A DNA stretch of 64,000 bases from Leptolyngbya sp. Heron Island J (GCF_000482245.1 NZ_AWNH01000040.1:27967-91966), one strand, 5' to 3'; counted from the first letter of the stretch, positions 19,360 to 28,838 are shown. Notes: a model not told the origin generated them from the sequence alone. Program-made: numbers and translations.

Positions 19360-19917
19360 ATGATTTCTAGTAATGATTTTCGCACCGGTACTAGTATTGA
19401 ACTTGATGGCTCCGTGTGGCGAGTGGTGGAGTTTCTCCATGTAAAACCTGGAAAAGGGGCAGCATTTGTACGTACCAAGCTAAAAAACGTGCAATCCGGT
19501 AGTGTTGTTGAACGCACCTTTCGGGCTGGGGAAACAGTCCCCCAGGCTATCTTGGAAAAGAGCGTCATGCAGCACACCTATCGCGATGGTGAGCAATACG
19601 TATTTATGGATATGGAAACCTATGATGAAGCCCAGCTCTCGGCGAAGCAAATTGGCTCACAGGTGAAATATCTAAAGGAAGAGATGGAAGTCACTGTGCT
19701 GCGTTGGAATGGTCAAGTTCTGGAAGTTGATCTGCCCAACTCGGTGGTTTTGGAAGTGACAGAAACAGACCCTGGCGTGAAGGGAGATACCGCTACGGGG
19801 GGTACCAAGCCTGCCAAAGTCGAAACTGGTGCCCAGGTCATGGTGCCGCTATTTATTTCAATTGGTGAAAGAATTAAGATCGATACCCGCAATGATTCTT
19901 ATCTCGGTCGAGAATAA
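19360..19917 (+). CDS. efp: Elongation factor P
   Basis: EF-P rescues ribosomes stalled on polyproline. The 185-residue protein has the three beta-barrel domains, beginning [16 protein letters not shown], with the loop VKPGKGAAF whose Lys32 is the position modified in other bacteria, and ending [21 protein letters not shown] 19360 gives the standard N-terminus; the open frame continues 13 codons upstream. accB follows 121 bases later, the usual cyanobacterial pairing. The cyclophilin gene is divergent, so 19163-19359 holds both promoters. Confidence 0.97.
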   Translation: MISSNDFRTGTSIELDGSVWRVVEFLHVKPGKGAAFVRTKLKNVQSGSVVERTFRAGETVPQAILEKSVMQHTYRDGEQYVFMDMETYDEAQLSAKQIGSQVKYLKEEMEVTVLRWNGQVLEVDLPNSVVLEVTETDPGVKGDTATGGTKPAKVETGAQVMVPLFISIGERIKIDTRNDSYLGRE

Positions 19918-20038
19918 GACTTTGTTGTTTGGGAAATGTGCTGGTGAATAGGTTGTACCATCTATATTCTGAAGTCGGTTACCTCAATATAGGTTAGGTG
20001 GGTAGATGTCTCTCATCGTTTATTTGGAGTTGTAAATA

Positions 20039-20527
20039 GTGGATTTGGATTTTAGTGAGCTTCGTCAGCTAGTTGCCGCTCTTGATCAAACGGATATTGC
20101 TGAGCTGACGCTTAAAAATCCTCAGTTTGAGCTTACCCTGCGCAAAGCAACTGCCCCTAGCCAGGCTGTGGTGTTGTCTCCAGATGCTGCTGCCACTATA
20201 CCTCCCGGAGCACCTATGGTAGCGCCGCCTGCTGCAGCGCCTGCGGTCGAGCCTGTTGCTACCCCACCTGCGGCCAGTGCCTCTGATTTGTATGAGATTA
20301 CGTCCCCTATGGTGGGGACTTTCTATCGTTCGCCAGCTCCTGATGAACCGCCGTTTGTTGACACGGGCGATCGCATCAAACCCGGTCAGACAGTTTGCAT
20401 CATTGAAGCCATGAAGCTGATGAATGAGTTAGAGGCTGAAATATCCGGTGAAATTGTGGAAGTTTTGGTCCAAAATGCTGAACCCGTAGAGTTTGGTCAA
20501 CCTTTGATGCGAGTAAAGCAAAGCTAA
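20039..20527 (+). CDS. accB: Biotin carboxyl carrier protein of acetyl-CoA carboxylase
   Basis: AccB carries biotin between the carboxylase and transferase of acetyl-CoA carboxylase in fatty acid synthesis. The 162-residue protein has a short N-terminal helical part, a Pro/Ala-rich linker (about 55-85), and a biotinyl domain with the biotinylated Lys in [12 protein letters not shown]. The start is GTG with TTGGAG upstream. It follows efp and is probably co-transcribed. Confidence 0.97.
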   Translation: MDLDFSELRQLVAALDQTDIAELTLKNPQFELTLRKATAPSQAVVLSPDAAATIPPGAPMVAPPAAAPAVEPVATPPAASASDLYEITSPMVGTFYRSPAPDEPPFVDTGDRIKPGQTVCIIEAMKLMNELEAEISGEIVEVLVQNAEPVEFGQPLMRVKQS

Positions 20528-20560
20528 CCTGGCCGCACTCACATCTCCATAGGTAGCAGG

Positions 20561-20585
20561 AAGGTTCTAGAAGGCTAGGAACCTT
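20561..20585 (+). terminator. Hairpin after accB
   Basis: AAGGTTCTAG (20561-20570) pairs with CTAGGAACCTT (20575-20585) across the loop AAGG with one bulged G. There is no strong T tract. Confidence 0.5.
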
Positions 20586-21060
20586 GTGCCCAGGGTGAGG
20601 AATTTTAGCCGTTGCTGATTGAGAGAATGCACCGATCTGGAGAAATGCCACTCATCTGTATCTTGTAGATGAAGTCATCCCGAGGAGTCGCAACGCCGAA
20701 TTTTATAATTTACTTAAGGTCCATAGCTGAATCTGACAGCTTTTGTGTCTACTCGTCTAGATTGGTATGGTGTAGACTACCTAGAAAGGTTCTGCCTTGA
20801 ATAGACTTGGGCATTCTTTTAAAAATGCTGAGCTATGACAGGTATTCAGGTTTAGTTCCAGACAAGCCACTAAACTAGCTCTATTCACTTGATTTTTACC
20901 TATAGCAGGAGGTGTCCCCTCAGTAGAGATATGCCAGATGTCCAGCTCTAAAACCACTTACTCAGGGTGATTTGACAATTAGACAAGCATTGTTAAACGC
21001 GTGATTGCATCAGTAAGTGGCCTGTGTACGGCATTGTGTATTGACCCAAAGGAGAGAAGC
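20586..21060. other. Intergenic region, no gene seen
   Basis: This 475-base stretch between accB and the 125-residue conserved gene has stops in all frames and no recognisable RNA. An AAAGGAG ribosome binding site ends it just before ATG 21061. Confidence 0.5.
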
Positions 21061-21438
21061 ATGCAAAATACCCCTCGACCGCTCATCCAGCATGAATCAG
21101 AGTCTCGCGCCTGCAAAGCTCCAAAACAAACACGGCTCTACAAACGTTTAGAAGAAGCTCTCCACACCGGTAGTGAAGTCTGGTTTCGAATGCCAGGAAC
21201 AAGACTCGTCGGCATTCCTATTTATTTAGACGGTGACTACGTGGAAGTTGTGGATGTGGATGTGGCGGAAGGTTACGAAGATGATGAGCTACCGGATGAT
21301 CCTTATCAGCGGACGGTATGGCTGATTCGGTTGGCTGAAATTAGTGCCATTTCCTATGCGACAGATCGTTGGTCAAAAGATCGGTTTGAACGTTTGTTAG
21401 ACCAAAGCGACTCTGACAGTAGTTCTAAAAATTGTTAG
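21061..21438 (+). CDS. Conserved hypothetical protein (cyanobacterial type)
   Basis: This 125-residue soluble protein has a basic N-terminus, then an OB/SH3-like beta segment (GSEVWFRMPGTRLVGIPIYLDGD), an acidic loop rich in D and E, and a final RTVWLIRLAEISAISYAT segment. I do not recognise a characterised family. The chosen ATG follows AAAGGAGAGAAGC; an open frame from 21001 adds 20 poorly supported residues. A long hairpin directly downstream suggests it is transcribed alone. Confidence 0.75.
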   Translation: MQNTPRPLIQHESESRACKAPKQTRLYKRLEEALHTGSEVWFRMPGTRLVGIPIYLDGDYVEVVDVDVAEGYEDDELPDDPYQRTVWLIRLAEISAISYATDRWSKDRFERLLDQSDSDSSSKNC

Positions 21439-21440
21439 CC

Positions 21441-21486
21441 TATGGGGTCGCTGCTGAGAGGTGACAGAATCAGCAATGACCCCATA
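21441..21486 (+). terminator. Strong two-part hairpin after the 125-residue gene
   Basis: TATGGGGTC (21441-21449) pairs exactly with GACCCCATA (21478-21486), and inside it TGCTGA (21452-21457) pairs with TCAGCA (21470-21475). The structure starts two bases after the stop codon. It has no clear T run. Confidence 0.6.
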
Positions 21487-21592
21487 CGAGACTTTACTGA
21501 TCAGCAGGTTTTCGTTAGAAAAGTCGTAGTTGAGTAGTTTCACTGATATGCTTACGGCGTGAGCCATGATTCTTGTTTTTATAAATCCTTAC

Positions 21593-22525
21593 TTATGGTG
21601 ATGGCGCTACTGATGTGGTTTGAGTTTTTGGGGGAATGGGTTGATTGAGTGTACGGAAATATCGGTTGCCAATCACTAGCCAGAATAAGATATACGCCAT
21701 TAGCTGAACTAGATAGATGCGATCGCGATAGCCTAGCAATACTTTCAAGATCACCCCTGGAAACTGCTTATCTGGCAAACTCTGGCTAGTATTCCAAACC
21801 AACGGACCCAGGATGCAAGATTGTCCCGTACCAAGGCATAGATCCAGAGAGAAATTATTAAGCTGGCTCACAATAGCAAAGGTAATGTCAATGTTGCGAC
21901 ATACTGACACCACCAGCCCCGAGATGATTAACAACAGCAGCACTCCCATAACTTGAAAAAACAATTTCAAGTTAATCCGGATACCCCACTTAAAGAGCCC
22001 AAACCCAATTAATGTCGCCCCCAACAATCCCATAACAACTCCAAACAAGCTACCCATCAGTGTTTGGGATTGGGTAAACAAAAATAAAACGGTCTCAAAC
22101 CCCTCCCTGAGCACCGCGATACATACAAGGCTAAAGATACTCAGCCCAGCTGTTTCATTGACCAGGGCGTTGGTAACAGTTTGGCTGATTTCTGCTTTTA
22201 AAGATCGGGCCTGACGCGTCATCCACAGCAACATCCAGCTCAGCATAATGATGGCAACACTACCAAACAAAATGCCCAGGAATGGCTTTAGCAGCCGCTC
22301 AGCATTGGGCATTACATATTGCAACTGCTGCAGCCCCAAACCCAAAAAGGAACCAATCAGAACACTACCCGTCAAACCCGCCACTACTCCCCCAAAAACC
22401 CATTGATTGAGCTCGGCTTTTTCCGCCTTATTTAGGCAGGCGAGAACGATTCCGACCACCAGCGCTGCTTCTACACCCTCGCGTAGGGTAACGATCGCAG
22501 CTGGTAAAGCAGAGGCAATATCCAT
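21593..22525 (-). CDS. FTR1-family iron permease
   Basis: This 310-residue inner-membrane protein with about seven transmembrane helices carries the two REXXE motifs of the FTR1/EfeU family: REGVEA near residue 16 and REGFET near residue 140. These bind Fe(III) during transport after ferroxidation. An insertion between later helices contains several cysteines (CLGTGQSC), possibly a disulfide. EfeO/EfeB partners are not adjacent. It is divergent in function from the next minus-strand gene and separated by 74 bases. Confidence 0.93.
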   Translation of the reverse strand: MDIASALPAAIVTLREGVEAALVVGIVLACLNKAEKAELNQWVFGGVVAGLTGSVLIGSFLGLGLQQLQYVMPNAERLLKPFLGILFGSVAIIMLSWMLLWMTRQARSLKAEISQTVTNALVNETAGLSIFSLVCIAVLREGFETVLFLFTQSQTLMGSLFGVVMGLLGATLIGFGLFKWGIRINLKLFFQVMGVLLLLIISGLVVSVCRNIDITFAIVSQLNNFSLDLCLGTGQSCILGPLVWNTSQSLPDKQFPGVILKVLLGYRDRIYLVQLMAYILFWLVIGNRYFRTLNQPIPPKTQTTSVAPSP

Positions 22526-22599
22526 AGAGAAGTGGCCGTAGGTAATGGAGATATTTGTCTATTATGACGTGTTAAGGCGATTGCCTTGGTATCAAGATT

Positions 22600-23547
22600 T
22601 TAGGCTAAGCCAATTTCCTGGAGCCGCTGCTGTAGATATTGGCCAGCAGTCTGGGATGGAAACTTGGGTTGACCGCCTGTGCGCTGAATGCATCCGGGCA
22701 GCGGCGTTAAGTCAAAATCAGCGCGAGGATGCACAAAGAAGGGCAGGGAAAATCTTCGCTCCTGATCCGGAGAGAGGGGGCCAACCCTCTGAGCATCGGG
22801 GTTTACAACCCGATGGGTGGTACTTCTAAAGATGCCATTGCTCAAGGCCTGCAGCATATCCCCCGTATCGATAATGATCTGGCCGGGTAGAGGGTTAACG
22901 GCTAGCCAGTGCCCGTCTGTTTGCAAGAGTTCCAACCCTGGCCCGGTGGCTTCACACAGCAAGGTAATCAGATTAATATCTTCATGGGCAGCTGCTCTCA
23001 AACTTTTTGCCGACAGTGATTCTGGCAAAGGCGGATAGTGCAACAGGCGCAGAATGCTTTTGCCCTGGCGAGCTTCTGCATCAAAAAACGGCTCTGGCAG
23101 CTCTAGATAAAGGGCACAGGCTCTCAGTAAATGGGTCGCACACAGCTCCAACTCCAGGTATAGCTGTGACATCGCCTGCTGGAATTGAGGCACCTCCTGG
23201 GGCCAGGGATTGGCCAATTCTTCGTCTCGACCCACATGCCAGAACTCTTTAAGATCAGGAGCCTCGCTGTTTTTGGCATGCTCTTGACCAAAGCGAGTAA
23301 AGCCTCGCTGTTGGTGGATTTCGGGCCGTTCGTAGGTCTGTTTAATAGCGTCTGGCAAGGTAAAAAAGTCAGCCGCCGCTTGATAGGCCAACTGAATCAG
23401 CTGGGCATCAATGCCATGGTTCTCCAGGGCAAAAAAGCCCACTGTTTCCAGCGCCTGACCTAGGGTCAGGACAAACTGCTGTCGGTCGGACGGTGCCCCG
23501 TGGAGAAAGGTTTGCAGGTTAAGGGTGGGGAGGGTTGAGGCTGGCAT
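22600..23547 (-). CDS. 2-oxoglutarate/Fe(II)-dependent oxygenase (isopenicillin N synthase-like)
   Basis: This 315-residue soluble oxygenase has the DIOX_N domain (VGFFALENHGID) and the 2OG-FeII domain with metal ligands His and Asp in AHEDINLITLL, the distal His in TTHRVVNP, and the 2-oxoglutarate-binding Arg/Ser in RRFSLPFF. All needed residues are present. Substrate unknown; similar proteins range from gibberellin-type oxidases to ethylene-forming enzymes. It lies upstream of the iron permease on the same strand, so iron may link them, but this is inference. Confidence 0.9.
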   Translation of the reverse strand: MPASTLPTLNLQTFLHGAPSDRQQFVLTLGQALETVGFFALENHGIDAQLIQLAYQAAADFFTLPDAIKQTYERPEIHQQRGFTRFGQEHAKNSEAPDLKEFWHVGRDEELANPWPQEVPQFQQAMSQLYLELELCATHLLRACALYLELPEPFFDAEARQGKSILRLLHYPPLPESLSAKSLRAAAHEDINLITLLCEATGPGLELLQTDGHWLAVNPLPGQIIIDTGDMLQALSNGIFRSTTHRVVNPDAQRVGPLSPDQERRFSLPFFVHPRADFDLTPLPGCIQRTGGQPKFPSQTAGQYLQQRLQEIGLA

Positions 23548-23828
23548 AGAGGGTGCAGGGTGGATGAGCTGAAGGGTGAATGGATGATTTTGATTTTGTT
23601 AAACACCAGGATAAATTGTGGGGGAATATAGGCTGGCGATTGGCCAGCGGATAGATTGCCGATTCGCGATCGCACATCTGGTTAGCGGTTTATGATTGCA
23701 GGTACCTCATATTCCGGGGTAAGCACACTACCCCTACGGATTCGTTCATTGGGGTTTGGGGTTACTGACTTTGGATTTCGTATCCTATGCAAAGGATTGC
23801 GCCATAATCATGAAGTCATGCTCTAAAG

Positions 23829-24665
23829 ATGGGTGATCCTGTGGAAACGTCTGCGAGTAATCTCACGTTGCATCGCTACAAGCGTACCAATCAAGGCTTT
23901 GTGGAAGACCTGGGCAATGGGGTGACGCTGACGCTGATGCTGATTCCTGCAGGGGAATTTCTGATGGGTTCTGTAGAAGACGAGCCTGATAGCAGGGATG
24001 AAGAGCGTCCTCAACATTTGGTACGAGTTCCCCAGTTTTTGATGGGTCGATATCCAGTTATCCAGAGGCAATGGAGAGCCGTAGCTGGACTCGAAAAAGT
24101 AGCAATTGACTTAAACCCTGAACCGTCTGGGTTTAAAGGAGATAATCATCCGGTGGAGCAAGTGTCTTGGTTTGAGGCAGTGGAGTTTTGTAAGCGGTTA
24201 TCGGTCCAGACAGGTCGAGAGTATGGATTGCCGAGTGAGGCAGAGTGGGAGTATGCCTGTCGGGCAGGGACTGAGGCACCCTATCATTTTGGAGTAATGA
24301 TTTCCTCTGATATTGGTAACTTTCGTGGCGGTCTCCTAGCAGAAGGACCAGAAGGTTCAAATGGAGGAAGAACTACTCCTGTTACTCAATTTGGTGTGGC
24401 TAATGTCTTTGGTTTGTGTGATATGCATGGGAATGTATGGGAATGGTGCCAAGACCATTGGCATGATAACTATGAGCAAGCACCGACCGATGGAAGTGCT
24501 TGGTTAACTTCCAATAAAAATATTATGCGTGTACTACGTGGCGGTTCCTGGTACAGCCGTCCGTGGTATTGCTGCTCTGCCTCTCGCTTTGTGACTTCGT
24601 CCGGTCACTACGACAACACTATCGGTTTTCGTGTAACATGCCATGCCCGGGAGACTTTTCGGTAA
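23829..24665 (+). CDS. FGE-sulfatase-fold protein 1 with hypervariable C-terminus
   Basis: The 278-residue protein is a stand-alone formylglycine-generating-enzyme (SUMF1) domain, a C-type-lectin-like fold: IPAGEFLMGS, the NHPVEQVSWFEAVEFCKRL element, LPSEAEWEYACRAGT, DMHGNVWEWCQDHW and LRGGSW. Of the two copper-binding cysteines of true FGE only the second position is kept (GGSWYSRPWYC), so sulfatase activation is doubtful. Codons 24555-24620 differ sharply from the two paralogues at 28835-31474 and 31531-32349, although the 12-base block TCTGCCTCTCGC (24576-24587) is identical in all three. It has no signal peptide. A palindromic repeat follows at 24747-24785. Confidence 0.9.
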   Translation: MGDPVETSASNLTLHRYKRTNQGFVEDLGNGVTLTLMLIPAGEFLMGSVEDEPDSRDEERPQHLVRVPQFLMGRYPVIQRQWRAVAGLEKVAIDLNPEPSGFKGDNHPVEQVSWFEAVEFCKRLSVQTGREYGLPSEAEWEYACRAGTEAPYHFGVMISSDIGNFRGGLLAEGPEGSNGGRTTPVTQFGVANVFGLCDMHGNVWEWCQDHWHDNYEQAPTDGSAWLTSNKNIMRVLRGGSWYSRPWYCCSASRFVTSSGHYDNTIGFRVTCHARETFR

Positions 24666-24746
24666 CCTTTCGACTCCGTTATCCTTTTACCTTTTACCCT
24701 CTTTGGCGCATAGCGTCTCGATTTCTTCTGACTGCTTCATCTAGCT

Positions 24747-24785
24747 TCCAGACTCTGGTTGGGAGACTCCCAGCGGCCCTGCTGC
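24747..24785. repeat. Palindromic repeat, copy A, downstream of FGE protein 1
   Basis: This contains CCAGACTCTGG (near-palindrome, 24748-24758) and TGGGAG-A-CTCCCA (24760-24772), followed by CAGCGGCCCTGCTGCC. Copy B with the same elements lies just after FGE protein 3 at 32355-32405. I saw no third copy after the vWA-FGE gene. Confidence 0.6.
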
Positions 24786-24800
24786 CATATTCTGGACTCT

Positions 24801-25355
24801 TTAATGACCTTTGGCGAGGTCGGCGTAGTCTGTAATTCTTAGTCCCAAAACAATTAGTAAAACAGCCTCCATGGCAGAGAGGATAACCGCAAAAACAGAG
24901 ATGCTTGAGGTCAACAACCAAAAAGCAACCAGAGCAACTAAACCAGAAATTACAAATGTAACCTGATCGACAAATAGCTGTGTATGTTTCCGACGTTTGC
25001 GACGCGGATCATCGCGGTGAGCAGTTTCCCAGCCAAACAGGTATTTTTCGTCAGCGGCACCACCAATCAGAGCAGCAACCCGCTTTTCCAGGTCGTAGCG
25101 CACATAGCGACCGATGGCGGTTATCTTCTCGTCGTTGATCAGGTAAGTCCAGCCCATAACCAGACATACCCAGGGAATAACCAAGAGTGCAGCGTAACCG
25201 TTGGCATTGGTCAAAGCAAAGGACGCAATCGCTCCAAAAATCCCTAAGGTGACGTATAGCAGATTATCCCGAAAGCCGATGCGCATACTTTGCTCTGCTT
25301 TGAGGACACGGTATTCCTCCATCAGGATTTGCAGGGTGTGTTCGTTGCGGTCCAT
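24801..25355 (-). CDS. Four-TM membrane protein beside a conflict-type operon
   Basis: This 184-residue protein has an N-terminal amphipathic segment (MDRNEHTLQILMEEYRVLKA), two transmembrane helices (LLYVTLGIFGAIASFAL; AALLVIPWVCLVMGW), a charged cytoplasmic loop with DDPRRKRRKHT, and two more helices near the C-terminus. I know it only as a cyanobacterial hypothetical. The 2+2 helix layout with a polar middle recalls the predicted pore-forming S-4TM/SLATT effectors of conflict systems, but no diagnostic motif proves this. I use ATG 25355; the frame is open to 25415. It is divergent from the PNP-VMAP gene with paired hairpins between them. Confidence 0.75.
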   Translation of the reverse strand: MDRNEHTLQILMEEYRVLKAEQSMRIGFRDNLLYVTLGIFGAIASFALTNANGYAALLVIPWVCLVMGWTYLINDEKITAIGRYVRYDLEKRVAALIGGAADEKYLFGWETAHRDDPRRKRRKHTQLFVDQVTFVISGLVALVAFWLLTSSISVFAVILSAMEAVLLIVLGLRITDYADLAKGH

Positions 25356-25704
25356 GGGCTGACTGGTAGGGAGTGTGAGGTAAGTCTGAGCTGCAAGCGT
25401 TCCCTTCGACTCCACTCAGGGAACGCGGGGTCGAGGGGGTGGTTTCGACTTCGCTCAACCAACGGTTATTAATTCATTCATTGTGTCGATTCGTTGTGAA
25501 AGTGAGACAATTCCATGGAAAATTTCCAGAATCTGGGCAAAGTTCATTGTATCGACCAAAGTAGATATGGCTTGGATTTTGGTGGGGTAGTTGGCTTTCT
25601 TGACAGCCCCCCAAACCCCCAATGCTGGAGGCTTTGAAGTTGATTTAAGGTATTCTATTTTTTACAGGAATTCACGTCGTCACTTATCTGTTTGTGGTTC
25701 AGCG
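25356..25704. other. Divergent promoter region with paired hairpins
   Basis: This 349-base region lies between the four-TM gene and the PNP-VMAP gene. It contains the two short hairpins at 25397-25461. The rest is unremarkable; an in-frame extension of the downstream gene to 25591 lacks conserved sequence. Confidence 0.5.
25397..25461. repeat. Two adjacent hairpins with a shared loop and different stems
   Basis: Hairpin 1: GCGTTCCCT (25397-25405) pairs with AGGGAACGC (25418-25426) around a 12-base loop beginning TCGACTCC. Hairpin 2: TGGTT (25440-25444) pairs with AACCA (25457-25461) around TCGACTTCGCTC, also 12 bases. The loops are nearly identical while the stems differ yet stay paired, as in dispersed REP-like elements. 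Confidence 0.65.
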
Positions 25705-27639
25705 ATGCCCAATCTGCGTGCTGTCATTCTTACTGCATTACGAGTTGAATTTGAGGCTGTACGGGCGTTTTTGACCAATAGTCATGAGGTGCAGCATCCA
25801 GCAGGCAATATTTATGAGCAGGGAGTCTTTACAGCCAACGGTCGTACCTGGGAGGTGGGGATAGCTGAAGTGGGGATGGGGGATTCTGTTGCAGCCCTGG
25901 AAACGGAGCGGGTAATTTCGGTTTTTGACCCACAGGTGATTCTGTTTGTAGGGGTGGCAGGCGGTATCAAGGATGTGAGGATTGGCGATGTAGTGGCAGC
26001 TACTAAGGTCCATAACTATGAGTACGGTAAAGCCAAGGCTGAGTTTGAAGCGCGCACGGAGCTAGGGTTGAGTTCCTATGCGCTGATCGAGCGGGCAAAG
26101 GCAGAGGCTCGCAGCCATGATCAGCGATGGTTAAAGCGGCTGTCGATGCAGCCGGAATCGATGCCTGAAGTACGGGTAGGCGCGATCGCAGCCGGAGAAA
26201 AAGTGATTGCTTCCACCCAGTCCAGCGTCTATCAGTTTCTGCGCAGACAATACAGTGATGCTCTAGCCGTAGAAATGGAGGGCTATGGCTTTCTAAAAGC
26301 GGCCCATGCCAATGCCCATCGAGCATCGGCCATTGTGGTACGGGGCATTTCGGATTTGATTGACAGCAAAAATGACGCTCTCAATCAGCCACCGGAGGAT
26401 GTGCGACAAGTAACAGCATCCAACCATGCCAGTGCCTTTGCCTTTCAGATTTTGGCCAACTTTGAACCGAACGTAGGATTTCTGGGGAATCAGGCTCCCA
26501 TATACCAGGTGGCTGCTCAAGTTTGGGATGAGCTGTTTGCTTATTTTACGGATGCAGACGTGTCGATAATTGCTCCCCTGTGTCGCCAGGTCTTTGAGCA
26601 AGCATTGACATCTGAAAAGGTGGCGTTTGCCTATCCAGAATTAGCCCAGGTAGAAACTGTGCAAGGACTTAAGCAGATCGTCACGCGGGCAGATGATCTC
26701 AGCCTGGCCGTAACCTTTGTAGGACGAGCAATCGAAGAGTTTAAACACCCGTCTAAAGGAGTTGGGGTACCACCTGGATTGCAAACCTGGTATGCACAGC
26801 ATCGGCCTGCCGAGCCAGAACCGAGCCAGGTAGACAAGTCTCCTGGTTATCTCCTGGTTACCTTGGAGCCCAAGGATGATGAGAATACAGTGGCGATCCG
26901 AGCTGAGTTTGACGATGGTGCAGGCAGCATGACAACAGATTTGCTGCCACCGGATGCCCAGTGTTCTCTGGATGCTCCAGATGAAGCGTTATCCAAGTAT
27001 TTATCTGTTGCTGTGGGTAAAGCCAAAGGGGTTAAGACCATCGAGTTCTTCCTATCGTGGCGACATTTTGATCAACCGGTGCATGAGTGGAAAATTAAGG
27101 CCGGTTTGGGCAAGCCAAAAGAACTGAAGCAGTTTCGGAATACGCTGGTGCGATCGCTAGATCGACTGACCATAAAAAATTACTCAGAGGAATGGCTAAA
27201 AGGCCTACGGGACAAGCTAACCCGGCTACAAACTTGCCGTAATGAAGACTTGCTAACTCTCAGTCATCCAGTCACTGAACTGGACTGTGATGTTCTAGCG
27301 AAAGACCTGCCGGAAGGATGTGACACACTTATACTGAAGTTGCTGACAGTGTTACCGGAGGACCATGATGATTTGGAACAGCTATTGGGGACCGTCCTAT
27401 GGTCCGGCATTCCGCTGTGGTTTTGGTCCTATGGACCTCCAGCAGATACTACAAAACTGTTAGAGCAAATCGATCACCTGCTGCGGGCCGTAAATCTAAA
27501 GGATTCTGCCACATTAGCTGAGGTTATTCGGAAGGAACGGTCTCGCCTGCCTGATTTGGGCTTATTATGCGATTGTCCGCATCGGTTGCCAGTCCTGGTA
27601 GATTGGAAAAATGGTCGTTTGCGGCCGCCTGCTGCTTAG
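25705..27639 (+). CDS. Nucleoside-phosphorylase effector fused to a VMAP-C-like domain
   Basis: The 644-residue protein starts with a PNP/MTA-nucleosidase-type domain (about 1-260): AVILTALRVEFEAV, GVAGGIKDVRIGDVV, AVEMEGYGFL and VVRGISDL with the catalytic Asp. A helical segment (about 270-375) resembles effector-associated domains. The C-terminal half (about 390-644), with TIEFFLSWRHFDQPVHEW and DCPHRLPVLVDW, fits the C-terminal domain of VMAP, the vWA-MoxR-associated protein. In published ternary conflict systems VMAP carries varied effectors; here the effector would cleave or phosphorolyse a nucleoside or nucleotide. MoxR follows after 8 bases. ATG 25705 is chosen because the conserved domain starts there. 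Domain limits are by eye. Confidence 0.8.
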   Translation: MPNLRAVILTALRVEFEAVRAFLTNSHEVQHPAGNIYEQGVFTANGRTWEVGIAEVGMGDSVAALETERVISVFDPQVILFVGVAGGIKDVRIGDVVAATKVHNYEYGKAKAEFEARTELGLSSYALIERAKAEARSHDQRWLKRLSMQPESMPEVRVGAIAAGEKVIASTQSSVYQFLRRQYSDALAVEMEGYGFLKAAHANAHRASAIVVRGISDLIDSKNDALNQPPEDVRQVTASNHASAFAFQILANFEPNVGFLGNQAPIYQVAAQVWDELFAYFTDADVSIIAPLCRQVFEQALTSEKVAFAYPELAQVETVQGLKQIVTRADDLSLAVTFVGRAIEEFKHPSKGVGVPPGLQTWYAQHRPAEPEPSQVDKSPGYLLVTLEPKDDENTVAIRAEFDDGAGSMTTDLLPPDAQCSLDAPDEALSKYLSVAVGKAKGVKTIEFFLSWRHFDQPVHEWKIKAGLGKPKELKQFRNTLVRSLDRLTIKNYSEEWLKGLRDKLTRLQTCRNEDLLTLSHPVTELDCDVLAKDLPEGCDTLILKLLTVLPEDHDDLEQLLGTVLWSGIPLWFWSYGPPADTTKLLEQIDHLLRAVNLKDSATLAEVIRKERSRLPDLGLLCDCPHRLPVLVDWKNGRLRPPAA

Positions 27640-27647
27640 TAGAGCCT

Positions 27648-28838
27648 ATGTCTGACTGGAAATTTTTTACGGGTGGTCTTAATCGTGATGGGCAGCCACA
27701 GCAACATCCGCTGCAGCCGATCGTTGAGCGACCTGCCTGGCGGCAGTTTATGTCCACAGCAGACTTTGACCAAGATTGGCAGCAGGCTAGTGAACAGCGA
27801 TGGACTGAACTCCGTAGTGAGCAGCGGTTAGATACTCGCTCTCGGGAGCGGGGACAAAGCTTTCGAATTCGTCAGGCAGGCACCACGGGCCAGTCGGATA
27901 TTCTGACAGCGGTTAACTCGGCACTGGCCTTACGTCGTCCTTTGTTAATTACGGGGAATCCAGGTTCGGGAAAAACGTCGCTGGCCTATGCCATTGCTTA
28001 TGAGCTGCAGCTGGGGCCGGTGTTGCTATGGCCGATTACTACTCGGTCTACTCTGTCAGATGCACTGTATCGGTATGATGCGATCGCGCGTTTACAAGAC
28101 ACCCAATTTGACAAGTCAGAACTAGAGCTACAAACTCTGCTGGCAAAGGATAAAGATGAAGATTACGACCGCGCTAAAATCGACCAGCTCAAGCAAGGCC
28201 GCAGTTTAGGAGACTATATCCAGCTCGGTCCTGTGGGCACAGCATTTTTACCCTCCCATTTACCCCGTGTATTATTGATCGACGAGATCGATAAGAGCGA
28301 CCTGAATCTGCCTAACGATTTGCTCAACCTATTTGAAGAAGGCAGCTACGAAGTTCCCGAACTGGTGCGCCAAAAAAGTAATGCTCCCATGTCAGTACGC
28401 ACAGCCGATGAGCAGCTGCCAGCTGAGATTGTGCAGGGCAAAGTTACCTGTTACGAATTTCCCCTGGTAATTATGACCAGCAATGGCGAGAGAGACTTTC
28501 CACCAGCATTTTTACGCCGTTGTTTACGCATTACCATGCCTGACCCGGCAGATAGTACGGTGCTAGAAAACATTGTCGGTGCCCACTTTCAGCAGGAAGC
28601 CAGTGACACCACCTGGGAACAGGTGAAAAAGGAAGTCGATCCACTCATTGTTGAATTTGCCCAGAAGCTCCAAAGCAAAAAATCTTCCCTGGCAACCGAT
28701 CAGCTGTTGAATTTAGTTTATATGGTGCGTCAGTCTCAGCTCAGTGCTGGCAATGATGAGCAGACAAAAGCCGACGAGTTAAAAGCCTTAGAGGAAATTC
28801 TGCTCCGCCGTTTGACCAGTGACCCAGGGGGCAAATGA
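27648..28838 (+). CDS. MoxR-type AAA+ ATPase
   Basis: This 396-residue ATPase has Walker A GNPGSGKTS (near residue 107), Walker B LLIDEIDKSDL, sensor-1 TSNGERDFPPAFLRRC with the arginine finger region, and a C-terminal lid. MoxR ATPases work with vWA proteins to remodel or activate partners. Start ATG 27648 lies 8 bases after the VMAP stop; the stop overlaps the next ATG by four bases (ATGA), so MoxR and vWA-FGE are translationally coupled. This is the central NTPase of the ternary set. Confidence 0.9.
   Translation: MSDWKFFTGGLNRDGQPQQHPLQPIVERPAWRQFMSTADFDQDWQQASEQRWTELRSEQRLDTRSRERGQSFRIRQAGTTGQSDILTAVNSALALRRPLLITGNPGSGKTSLAYAIAYELQLGPVLLWPITTRSTLSDALYRYDAIARLQDTQFDKSELELQTLLAKDKDEDYDRAKIDQLKQGRSLGDYIQLGPVGTAFLPSHLPRVLLIDEIDKSDLNLPNDLLNLFEEGSYEVPELVRQKSNAPMSVRTADEQLPAEIVQGKVTCYEFPLVIMTSNGERDFPPAFLRRCLRITMPDPADSTVLENIVGAHFQQEASDTTWEQVKKEVDPLIVEFAQKLQSKKSSLATDQLLNLVYMVRQSQLSAGNDEQTKADELKALEEILLRRLTSDPGGK

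Noticed and set aside
23829..24665. Functional formylglycine-generating enzyme
   Set aside because: Only one of the two copper-binding cysteines is kept and no sulfatase gene is nearby.
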